This document shows positions 15,273-22,697 of a DNA stretch of 64,000 nucleotides, in pieces. This stretch comes from Paracoccaceae bacterium (GTDB taxonomy: Bacteria; Pseudomonadota; Alphaproteobacteria; Rhodobacterales; Rhodobacteraceae). Location of the stretch: NCBI GenBank assembly GCA_029862205.1, contig JAOTXT010000002.1, positions 52,953 through 116,952 of the forward strand, in the 5' to 3' direction. A model generated the notes under the pieces. The model made no database searches. It saw only the letters and a list, made by a program, of their open reading frames with translations, and had not been told where the DNA came from. The translations under genes were made by a program, and so were the position numbers. The first letter of the stretch is position 1, and each line of letters begins with the position of its first letter.

Positions 15273-18164
15273 ATGCTCAGGAAAAAGACGAACGGGGTAG
15301 CGGGACGCCCCCGGAGCGAGTCGATCCTGTCGAAGGCTGCCCAGAAATCGGTTGACCGCCGCGCGTTCCTGCGCGGGTCCGGTCTGGCGATCGGCGGGCT
15401 GACCGCTCTCGCCGCGACAGGCGGCACGGTCACCAAGGCCCAGGCGGCAACCGCCACGGGCAATGTCGATGTAATCAAGTCTGTCTGCACCCACTGCTCG
15501 GTCGGCTGTACCGTGCTGGCAGAAGTGCAGAACGGCGTCTGGGTCGGGCAGGAGCCTGGCTGGGACAGCCCCTTCAACCTGGGCGCCCATTGCGCCAAGG
15601 GAGCTTCGGTGCGCGAGCACGCCCATGGCGAGCGGCGCCTGAAGTATCCGGTGAAGAAGGAAGGCGGCGAGTGGAAGCGCATCTCCTGGGATCAGGCGAT
15701 CGAAGAGATCGGCGACGGGATGATGAAAATCCGTGAGGAAAGCGGGCCCGACAGCGTCTACTGGCTGGGGTCTGCCAAGTTCTCGAACGAGCAAGCCTAT
15801 CTGTTCCGTAAGTTCGCGGCCTACTGGGGCTCGAACAACGTGGATCACCAGGCGCGGATTTGCCACTCGACCACGGTCGCGGGTGTTGCCAACACCTGGG
15901 GCTACGGCGCGATGACCAACTCGTATAACGACATCCACAACTCGAGGGCCATCTTCATCATCGGCGGCAACCCAGCCGAGGCCCACCCGGTCTCGCTGTT
16001 GCACGTGCTGAAGGCGAAGGAAGAGAACAACGCGCCGCTGATCGTCTGCGACCCGCGCTTCACGCGCACTGCGGCGCACGCAGACGAGTATGTCCGCTTC
16101 CGTCCGGGCACGGATGTTGCGCTCGTCTGGGGCATCCTGTGGCACATCTTCGAGAACCGGTGGGAGGATGAGGAGTTCATCCGCACCCGGGTCTGGGGCA
16201 TGGACCAGATCCGCGAAGAAGTGAAGAAGTGGAACCCCGAAGAGGTCGAGCGGGTCACGGGCACGCCGGGCAGTCAGCTCGAGCGCGTGGCGCGCACCAT
16301 GGCCAACAGCCGTCCGGGCACCGTGATCTGGTGCATGGGCGGTACCCAGCACACCAATGGCAATAACAACACGCGGGCCTACTGCATCCTGCAGCTGGCG
16401 CTGGGCAACATGGGCACCTCGGGTGGCGGAACGAATATCTTCCGCGGCCACGACAATGTGCAGGGCGCGACGGATCTCTGCATTCTGTCGCACTCATTGC
16501 CTGGCTACTACGGCCTGAAGCCCGGTTCCTGGGCGCATTGGGCGCGTGTCTGGGAGGAGGATCTCGACTGGCTTAAAGGCCGGTTTGCCACCATCAAGGA
16601 CAGCGAGGGCAAGGATAAGCCCTTGATGAACCTCAAGGGCATCCCGGTAAGCCGTTGGGTCGATGGCGTTCTGGAAGACAAGGCCAACATGGATCAGGGC
16701 GATAATGTCCGGGCCATGGTGCTTTGGGGCCACGCCCCGAACAGCCAGACGCGTGGTGCCGACCAGAAGAAGGCGATGGAAAAGCTGGATATGATGGTCG
16801 TGATCGATCCGTATCCGACCATGTCGGCGGTCTTGCCTGATCGGGACGACGGCATCTATTTGCTGCCGGCCTGCACCCAGTTCGAGACCTATGGCTCGGT
16901 GACGGCGTCGAACCGGTCGTTCCAGTGGCGCGAGAAAGTGGTCGAGCCGATTTTCGAGAGCCTTCCGGACCAGACCATCATTGCCAAGTTCGCCACCAAG
17001 TTCGGTTTCGAGGACCGCATGTTCCGCAATATCCCGATTGCGGATGACGGCGAGCCCAGCGTCGAGGATACCACCCGCGAGTTCAATCGCGGCATGTGGA
17101 CCATCGGCTACACCGGTCAATCGCCGGAACGGCTTCGCAGCCATATGGCGAACCAGCACACCTTCAACCGGACGACGCTTCAGGCGGTCGGTGGACCGAA
17201 CGATGGCGAATATTATGGCCTGCCCTGGCCTTGCTGGGGAACGGCCGATATGGGCCATCCGGGTACGCCGAACCTCTACGACATGTCGAAGCCGGTTTCG
17301 AAGGGAGGCCTGACTTTCCGAGCACGCTTCGGCGTCGAGCGGGATGGTGAAAGCCTGCTGGCCGAGGGCGTCTACAGCCAAGGTTCGGAGATCCAGGACG
17401 GATATCCCGAGTTCACCATGGCGATGCTCAAAGAGCTTGGCTGGGACGGCGATCTGACGGACGACGAACGGTCTGCCATCGAGGCGGTTGCCGGCGACAA
17501 GACCAACTGGAAGACCGACCTCTCGGGCGGCATCCAGCGCGTCGCGATCAGCCATGAATGTGCGCCCTTCGGCAACGCAAAGGCGCGGGCGGTCGTCTGG
17601 ACCTTCCCGGATCCGGTGCCGCTGCACCGCGAGCCGCTGTATACGCCGCGGCGCGATCTGGTTGCGGACTATCCGACCTACGAGGACCGTCACGCATATC
17701 GTCTGCCAACGCTCTATGCGTCGATCCAGAAGAACGACTTCTCGCAGGACTATCCCATCATCCTCACCTCCGGCCGTCTGGTCGAATACGAGGGTGGTGG
17801 CGACGAGAGCCGTTCGAACCCCTGGCTGGCCGAGTTGCAGCAGGAAATGTTCGTCGAGATCAATCCATTCGACGCGAACAGCCTCGGCATTCGCAACGGC
17901 GAGCAAGTCTGGGTCGAGGGCGCCGAGAAGTCGCGGGTCAAGGTTGCCGCGATGGTCACCGAGCGGGTCGGTAGAGGCGTCGCCTTCATGCCGTTCCACT
18001 TCGGTGGGCACTTCCAGGGCGAGGACCTGAGGGACAAGTATCCCGAAGGGGCCGATCCTTACGTGCTTGGCGAGGCGGCCAACACGGCAATGACCTACGG
18101 CTACGACTCGGTCACTCAGATGCAGGAGTCCAAGGTGACTCTCTGCAAGATCGAAAAAGCGTAA
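15273..18164 (+). CDS. fdhA: Formate dehydrogenase catalytic subunit alpha (Cys-type molybdenum/tungsten enzyme)
   Basis: 963 residues from the ATG at 15273 (CGGGAG upstream). The Tat signal has DRRAFLRGSG at residues 28-37. A 4Fe-4S cluster follows with C72-x2-C75-x3-C79-x27-C107. The metal ligand is Cys197 (codon TGC at 15861) in QARICHSTTVAG, where E. coli FdnG has selenocysteine, with the following GAMTNSYNDI matching the active-site stretch. The molybdopterin guanine dinucleotide domains occupy the rest, and the C-terminal dinucleotide-binding domain begins near residue 820 (LTSGRLVEYEGGGDESRSNPW). It oxidises formate to CO2 in the periplasm, passing electrons to FdhB and the membrane cytochrome. 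Length and order fit FDH-N/O-like trimers. Confidence 0.97.
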   Translation: MLRKKTNGVAGRPRSESILSKAAQKSVDRRAFLRGSGLAIGGLTALAATGGTVTKAQAATATGNVDVIKSVCTHCSVGCTVLAEVQNGVWVGQEPGWDSPFNLGAHCAKGASVREHAHGERRLKYPVKKEGGEWKRISWDQAIEEIGDGMMKIREESGPDSVYWLGSAKFSNEQAYLFRKFAAYWGSNNVDHQARICHSTTVAGVANTWGYGAMTNSYNDIHNSRAIFIIGGNPAEAHPVSLLHVLKAKEENNAPLIVCDPRFTRTAAHADEYVRFRPGTDVALVWGILWHIFENRWEDEEFIRTRVWGMDQIREEVKKWNPEEVERVTGTPGSQLERVARTMANSRPGTVIWCMGGTQHTNGNNNTRAYCILQLALGNMGTSGGGTNIFRGHDNVQGATDLCILSHSLPGYYGLKPGSWAHWARVWEEDLDWLKGRFATIKDSEGKDKPLMNLKGIPVSRWVDGVLEDKANMDQGDNVRAMVLWGHAPNSQTRGADQKKAMEKLDMMVVIDPYPTMSAVLPDRDDGIYLLPACTQFETYGSVTASNRSFQWREKVVEPIFESLPDQTIIAKFATKFGFEDRMFRNIPIADDGEPSVEDTTREFNRGMWTIGYTGQSPERLRSHMANQHTFNRTTLQAVGGPNDGEYYGLPWPCWGTADMGHPGTPNLYDMSKPVSKGGLTFRARFGVERDGESLLAEGVYSQGSEIQDGYPEFTMAMLKELGWDGDLTDDERSAIEAVAGDKTNWKTDLSGGIQRVAISHECAPFGNAKARAVVWTFPDPVPLHREPLYTPRRDLVADYPTYEDRHAYRLPTLYASIQKNDFSQDYPIILTSGRLVEYEGGGDESRSNPWLAELQQEMFVEINPFDANSLGIRNGEQVWVEGAEKSRVKVAAMVTERVGRGVAFMPFHFGGHFQGEDLRDKYPEGADPYVLGEAANTAMTYGYDSVTQMQESKVTLCKIEKA

Positions 18165-18177
18165 GGGAGGACGCTAG

Positions 18178-18771
18178 ATGGCACGCGTTAAATTCCTCTG
18201 TGATGCCGAGCGTTGCATCGAGTGCAATGCCTGCGTCACTGCCTGTAAGAACGAGCATGAGGTGCCCTGGGGTATCAATCGGCGCCGCGTGGTGACCATC
18301 AACGATGGCACCCCGGGCGAGCGGTCGATCTCGGTTGCCTGCATGCATTGTTCGGATGCGCCCTGCATGGCGGTGTGTCCAGTGGATTGCTTCTACCAGA
18401 CCAGTGATGGCGCGGTGTTGCACTCCAAGGACCTGTGCATCGGTTGCGGCTACTGCTTCTATGCGTGTCCCTTCGGGGCGCCTCAGTATCCGCAGGCGGG
18501 CAATTTCGGCAGCCGCGGCAAGATGGACAAGTGCACATTCTGCAACGGCGGTCCGGAGGAGGATCACTCCCCGGCCGAGTTCCAGAAGTATGGCCGCAAC
18601 CGTCTGGCCGAGGGCAAACTGCCGATTTGTGCCGAGATGTGCTCGACCAAGGCGCTTCTGGCCGGCGACGGCGACGATGTCTCCGACATCTATCGCGAGC
18701 GCGTCGTGGCCCGTGGCTTCGGCACTGGCGCTTGGGGCTGGGGCACGGCTTATCAGCGCAAGGGCAGCTGA
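18178..18771 (+). CDS. fdh3B: Formate dehydrogenase iron-sulfur subunit beta
   Basis: 197 residues, 13 bp after fdhA, with AAGGGAGG before the ATG. Sixteen cysteines in four ferredoxin sets can be read: C13/16/19/23, C55/58/63/67, C87/90/93/97 and C119/122/151/155, enough for four 4Fe-4S clusters in series. There is no signal peptide, so it would be exported by piggy-backing on the Tat signal of the alpha subunit. There is also no C-terminal membrane helix, unlike E. coli FdnH, matching the shorter FDH3-type beta subunit. It transfers electrons from the alpha subunit to the cytochrome b gamma subunit. A pair of alternative hairpins lies between its stop and the gamma gene. Confidence 0.96.
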   Translation: MARVKFLCDAERCIECNACVTACKNEHEVPWGINRRRVVTINDGTPGERSISVACMHCSDAPCMAVCPVDCFYQTSDGAVLHSKDLCIGCGYCFYACPFGAPQYPQAGNFGSRGKMDKCTFCNGGPEEDHSPAEFQKYGRNRLAEGKLPICAEMCSTKALLAGDGDDVSDIYRERVVARGFGTGAWGWGTAYQRKGS

Positions 18772-18786
18772 CGGCTCGACCGCTTT

Positions 18787-18830
18787 GAAGCGAGATCGCT
18801 TCCACCCGGAGAACCTCTCTGGGTGGAAGC
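18787..18830 (+). other. Two overlapping, mutually exclusive intercistronic hairpins
   Basis: GAAGCG-agat-CGCTTC occupies 18787-18802, and the stronger GCTTCCACCC (18798-18807) pairs with GGGTGGAAGC (18821-18830) around a 13-nt loop. They share bases 18798-18802, so only one can form at a time. There is no T-run, so a simple terminator is unlikely. A processing or stability element that sets the ratio of alpha/beta to gamma transcripts is plausible. Confidence 0.6.
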
Positions 18831-18864
18831 ATTCGCACACCGGAAACCGTAGGGAGGGCTTTCG

Positions 18865-20094
18865 ATGAGCCTGCGGCGCAGCAAATTGCGACGGCGTGGT
18901 ATGATGATCGGGATCTCCGCCATCGGCTTGGCCCTCGCCATCTTCCTGGTCAGTGTTCTGCAGATATCGTTGACCGTGAACGAGGCGTTGGCGCAGTCCT
19001 CGGTCCGTCCGCCCGACAACGCCGTGACCAATGCTCCGATGGCGCCGGGCGAGATCCGGGTGCCGGACGCGGTTGCCCCGAGCGGCGATGCGCCAGTCGC
19101 GCCGCTGGATATCCTTGGCCCGAATTCGGATGCAACTCTCTGGGGTGAGATCCGGCAGGGCAGCACGTTCACGGTCTCGATCCCGGACCGGAAGGCGGCC
19201 ACTCTGGTGCAGTCGGAAGGGGTCGCTTGGGAGAGGATGCGCGCTCAGAACGGGCCGCTGCGCACCTATGGCGGCATGGCGATTTTCGCGATGCTGGCAC
19301 TGCTTTTCGTCTTCTATCTGTTCCGCGGTCGGATCGCGATCGAGGAGGGCCGGTCGGGCATTCTGATCGAGCGTTTCAAGCCGGTCGAACGCTTTGGCCA
19401 CTGGCTGCTGGCCGTCTCGTTCATCCTGCTGGCGCTCAGCGGGCTGAACCTGCTCTACGGCAGGGACCTGCTGATCCCGATCTTCGGCAAGGAGGCCTTC
19501 GCGACTATCACGATGGCCGGCAAGTGGATCCACAACAATGTTGCCTGGGCCTTCATGCTGGCGCTGGTTTTGGTTTTCGTCATGTGGGTGGTCCACAATC
19601 TGCCTTCAATGACCGACATACGCTGGATCATGAAAGGCGGGGGCTTGTTCACCGAGGGCGTTCATCCGCCGTCGAAGAAATTCAATGCAGGCCAGAAACT
19701 GATCTTCTGGTCGGTTATCCTGCTCGGCGCGTCGGTCTCGCTCAGCGGGGTTTCACTGCTCTTCCCCTACGAGCTGCCGCTCTTCGCCAAAACATTCGAG
19801 ATCCTGAACTCCCTCGGCGTCGAGGCGGTCTGGGGCGCGCCGCTGGCGACCGAGCTCACGCCGCTCGAGGAGATGCAATACGCTCAGATCTGGCACACGA
19901 TCGTGGCTCTGGCGATGATCGTGATCGTGATCGCCCATATCTATATCGGATCGCTCGGTATGGAGGGGGCCTTCGACGCGATGGGTTCGGGCATGGTCGA
20001 CTACAATTGGGCCGAGGAGCATCACGGCCTATGGGTCGAGAAGATGGAACAAGAATCGGCCGGCGCCGATCCGGCGGCGACGCCCGCCGAATGA
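18865..20094 (+). CDS. Formate dehydrogenase cytochrome b subunit gamma
   Basis: 409 residues. An N-terminal hydrophobic segment (about 12-35) followed by a long Pro/Ala-rich region of about 100 residues looks exported. After this come a first core helix (GGMAIFAMLALLFVFYLF, about 135-152) and the four-helix cytochrome b556 core. Histidines in ERFGHWLLAV, GKWIHNNVAW, ILLGASVSLSG and IWHTIVALAMIVIVIAHIYIG are the expected heme ligands. It anchors the alpha-beta dimer to the periplasmic face and reduces quinone or passes electrons on. The long N-terminal extension between the first hydrophobic stretch and the core is longer than in E. coli FdnI and is typical of the version in which a cytochrome c may dock. 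It is followed closely by the WD40-cytochrome c gene. Confidence 0.93.
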   Translation: MSLRRSKLRRRGMMIGISAIGLALAIFLVSVLQISLTVNEALAQSSVRPPDNAVTNAPMAPGEIRVPDAVAPSGDAPVAPLDILGPNSDATLWGEIRQGSTFTVSIPDRKAATLVQSEGVAWERMRAQNGPLRTYGGMAIFAMLALLFVFYLFRGRIAIEEGRSGILIERFKPVERFGHWLLAVSFILLALSGLNLLYGRDLLIPIFGKEAFATITMAGKWIHNNVAWAFMLALVLVFVMWVVHNLPSMTDIRWIMKGGGLFTEGVHPPSKKFNAGQKLIFWSVILLGASVSLSGVSLLFPYELPLFAKTFEILNSLGVEAVWGAPLATELTPLEEMQYAQIWHTIVALAMIVIVIAHIYIGSLGMEGAFDAMGSGMVDYNWAEEHHGLWVEKMEQESAGADPAATPAE

Positions 20095-20109
20095 GCCCGC
20101 GATGATCCC

Positions 20110-21507
20110 ATGCGGCCTGCCGCGCTTTTTTCCGCTGGCCTCTTGATCCTGTCGGCGCTCGCCGGCGCGCCGGGCGCGCGCGGTGATGGCGGCTATCAGC
20201 GGCTCGAGGGTCATGGCGGACCGGTCAAGGGGGTCGCGGTTTCACCCGACGGCCGGTTCGCGCTTACAGCCAGCTTTGACTACTCGGTCGGGTTCTGGGA
20301 TTTGGTCTCGGGCGATCTGATCCGCTGGCTCGAAGGGCACGAGGCCGCGGCCAACGCAGTCGCCTTTTTGCCCGATGGTCGCCGCGCGATCTCGGCGGGG
20401 GACGATTTCGACCTGATCCTCTGGGATCTGGAGACGGGCCAGGCGCTGAAGCGACTCGAGGGCCATAAGGGCAAGCTTATCGCGGTCAGCATCAGCCCCG
20501 ACGGAACGCTTGCCGCTTCGAGCGGGTGGGACGGGCGTATCGGACTCTGGCCATTGACAGCCCCGCGCGGACCGCGCTGGCTCAAAGGCCATCGCGCGAA
20601 TGTCAACGATGCCAAGTTCACCGCCGATGGCGGGACACTCTACACGGCGTCCTACGACGGCACGATCCGGCGTTGGGATGTGGCCACGGGCGCGCTTGAA
20701 CGCGTGGTGGTCGAGCATGGCTTTGGGGTCAATCACCTGATTCTGAACGAGGAAGCGGGCTGGCTCGCATACGGTGCTGTCGACGGCGCGGTGCGCGCCA
20801 TCGATCTTGCGACCGGCGAGGAACTGGCCGATCTCACCGCCGAGCGGCGCCCGATCCTGGCCCTGGCGAAGACACCGGACGGCCGCTACTTGGCGGTCGG
20901 GGACGGCGAGGGTTACATCATGGTGATCGACACCGCAGATTGGACCATCGCCCGGGATTTCCGCGCCGCCGTGCGCGGCCCGATCTGGGCGCTGGCCTAT
21001 GATGCGCAGGGCGACCGGCTGTTGGCTGGCGGCTTGGCCGAGGACGCGGTGCTCTGGCCGGTCGGGGGATCCAAAGACGCGCTCTTTGCCGCCGACCAGC
21101 GCCTTTTCGACAGGCCACCTGAGGAAATGAGCAACGGCGAGCGGCAATTCGTCCGCAAATGCTCGATTTGCCACACGCTCGAGCGGCCCGAGACGACCAG
21201 CGATCTGCGCCGCGCCGGGCCGACACTCTACGCTCTCTTCGGACGCCGTGCCGGCACCGTTGCGGGCTACCGCTACTCGGGCGCGCTGAACGGATCGGAC
21301 CTGATCTGGGAGGCCGAAACCATCAATCAGCTTTTCGAGCTGGGTCCCGACCACTTTACCCCAGGCTCGAAAATGCCGATGCAACGCATCGCAAAACTTG
21401 AAGACAGGCAGGATCTTATCGCATATTTACGTACGAACACCGGACCGCGATCCGATGGCAAGCCCACCAGTGGTGGGTCGCCGGAGCCCGCAGGAGGAAC
21501 CCAATGA
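20110..21507 (+). CDS. Exported WD40-repeat protein with a C-terminal cytochrome c domain
   Basis: 465 residues with a cleavable signal (MRPAALFSAGLLILSALAGAPGARG). From about 30 to 320 come seven WD40-like blades, visible as repeated L-x-GH ... SPDG ... D-x-x-x-x-x-WD units (for example GHGGPVKGVAVSPDGR and GHKGKLIAVSISPDG). A class I cytochrome c follows, with heme site C351-SI-C354-H355 and a likely axial Met in PGSKM (Met422). A Gly/Pro/Ser-rich tail ends the protein. It probably sits in the periplasm and shuttles electrons between the formate dehydrogenase gamma subunit and the respiratory chain, using the propeller for docking; that role is inferred from position, 15 bp after the gamma gene. 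The ribosome site is weak. Confidence 0.92.
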   Translation: MRPAALFSAGLLILSALAGAPGARGDGGYQRLEGHGGPVKGVAVSPDGRFALTASFDYSVGFWDLVSGDLIRWLEGHEAAANAVAFLPDGRRAISAGDDFDLILWDLETGQALKRLEGHKGKLIAVSISPDGTLAASSGWDGRIGLWPLTAPRGPRWLKGHRANVNDAKFTADGGTLYTASYDGTIRRWDVATGALERVVVEHGFGVNHLILNEEAGWLAYGAVDGAVRAIDLATGEELADLTAERRPILALAKTPDGRYLAVGDGEGYIMVIDTADWTIARDFRAAVRGPIWALAYDAQGDRLLAGGLAEDAVLWPVGGSKDALFAADQRLFDRPPEEMSNGERQFVRKCSICHTLERPETTSDLRRAGPTLYALFGRRAGTVAGYRYSGALNGSDLIWEAETINQLFELGPDHFTPGSKMPMQRIAKLEDRQDLIAYLRTNTGPRSDGKPTSGGSPEPAGGTQ

Positions 21508-21632
21508 GAGCTTTTCTCGCCGCGATCTTCGTGATGGCCCTGATCTCGGTCGGCGCTGACCTTTACCTCGAGACGATCGGCTTCTCCAGCGCCGCCATAT
21601 TCAGCACCGAGAACGTGCGCCTGGGCGAATAG
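21504..21632 (+). CDS. 42-residue single-span membrane peptide at the end of the formate dehydrogenase operon
   Basis: ATG at 21504 overlaps the preceding TGA (ATGA) and has the strong ribosome site AGGAGGAA. The product is 42 residues, with a hydrophobic start (MRAFLAAIFVMALISVGADLYL up to about residue 19) and a polar tail ending STENVRLGE. The coupling, ribosome site and membrane-like composition make it a credible gene, although it is too short for routine gene callers. It could be a small subunit that clamps the cytochrome c or the gamma subunit to the membrane. No family name can be given with certainty. Confidence 0.75.
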   Translation: MRAFLAAIFVMALISVGADLYLETIGFSSAAIFSTENVRLGE

Positions 21633-21739
21633 CCCGCCGACGCGATTGACCTGAGGCCCAACTACCCGCCATAAAAGGGTGATTTCTCCACGGGGGCATC
21701 CCGCCGGGTCAGAAATCTGTGCGGGGGCGGAGGGTGAAA

Positions 21740-22645
21740 ATGCTTGCTCTGGGTCTGATCCTGGATGCGCTCATCGGCGAGCCCGATGAGATTTGGCGGC
21801 GCGCGCCGCATCCGGTCGTGCTGTTCGGCAAACTGACCGAATTCCTTGAAAAGGTTCTCAACCAGGGTCTTTTCCGCAAGGCGCGCGGTGCGCTGGCGAT
21901 GGCGGCGCTGTGCCTGGCGGCGGCGATTCCGGCTTGGATTCTGTCGCTGGATATATTCTTCGGCGTGCTCGAGGTGGCCGCGCTCGCCGTGCTGCTCGCC
22001 CATCGCGGGTTGATCGACTACGTGAAGGCGGTCGCGGATGGATTGCGCGTCTCGCTCGAGGAGGGCCGCTACGCGGTCGCCCGGATCGTCGGGCGTGACC
22101 CCGCGACGCTGGACGAGGCGGGGGTCGCCCGCGCGGCAATCGAGTCGGCGGCCGAAAACTTCTCCGACGCGGTGGTCGCTCCCGTTTTCTGGTATCTGGT
22201 CGCCGGCCTGCCGGGCATAGCGGTCTACAAGATGATCAACACCGCCGATTCGATGATCGGCCACAAGAACGATCGCTATGAGGAATTCGGCTGGGCGGCT
22301 GCGCGGCTTGACGATGTCGCCAACTGGATCCCCGCGCGGCTGACCGGGTTCGTGTTCTGTCTGGTGGGCGACGGCAGGGTGGCGATGGATGTCATGCTGC
22401 GCGACGCGCCCCGCCACCGCTCGGTCAATGCCGGATGGCCCGAAGCCGCGATGGCCGCGTCGCTGGGTGTCGCCCTGGCCGGGCCCCGGGTCTACGAGGG
22501 CGAGCGCGTCGACGGGCCGTTCCTGAATGCCGAGGCCCGCGAGGACGCCCGGCCCGATGATATCGAGGGGGCCATCCGCCTTGCCTGGCTCGCCTGGGCC
22601 GTCGTTCTGGCCATCGCGTTGCTCGCAGCCCTCTTTGGACGCTGA
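21740..22645 (+). CDS. cobD: Adenosylcobinamide-phosphate synthase (CobD/CbiB)
   Basis: 301 residues from the ATG at 21740, seven bases after GGAGG; a GTG at 21719 in frame is less well placed. It is an integral membrane protein with several hydrophobic segments. Family motifs are LGLILDALIGEPDEIWRRAPHPVVLFG at the start, AAIESAAENFSDAVVAPVFWY in the middle, and the KMINTADSMIGHKNDRYEEFGWAAARLDDVANWIPAR stretch, all diagnostic. It attaches (R)-1-amino-2-propanol (phosphate) to adenosylcobyric acid in vitamin B12 synthesis. No other cobalamin gene is in the window, and no B12 riboswitch is visible in the 107 bp upstream. It converges on the TRAP permease gene across a palindromic repeat. Confidence 0.95.
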   Translation: MLALGLILDALIGEPDEIWRRAPHPVVLFGKLTEFLEKVLNQGLFRKARGALAMAALCLAAAIPAWILSLDIFFGVLEVAALAVLLAHRGLIDYVKAVADGLRVSLEEGRYAVARIVGRDPATLDEAGVARAAIESAAENFSDAVVAPVFWYLVAGLPGIAVYKMINTADSMIGHKNDRYEEFGWAAARLDDVANWIPARLTGFVFCLVGDGRVAMDVMLRDAPRHRSVNAGWPEAAMAASLGVALAGPRVYEGERVDGPFLNAEAREDARPDDIEGAIRLAWLAWAVVLAIALLAALFGR

Positions 22646-22649
22646 GTTC

Positions 22650-22697
22650 AGAGCAAAACCGGATCAGACTGGACCAGTCGGAAACGATATTGGTCTA
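22650..22697. repeat. Palindromic repeat between convergent genes, copy B
   Basis: It reads AGAGCAAAACCGGATCAGACTG, then GACCAGTCGGAAACG, then a tail TTGGTCTA. It combines the left arm of copy A (5619-5640) with the right-hand tail of the second palindrome there (5708-5730). As in copy A, the terminal CTA (22695-22697) is the stop codon of the converging minus-strand gene. Confidence 0.72.

Noticed and set aside
15258..16493. 411-residue minus-strand ORF opposite formate dehydrogenase alpha
   Set aside because: It is a shadow of the GC-rich coding strand with no family features or ribosome site.
21633..21739. Cobalamin riboswitch before cobD
   Set aside because: The gap is only 107 bp and contains no B12-box-like sequence.
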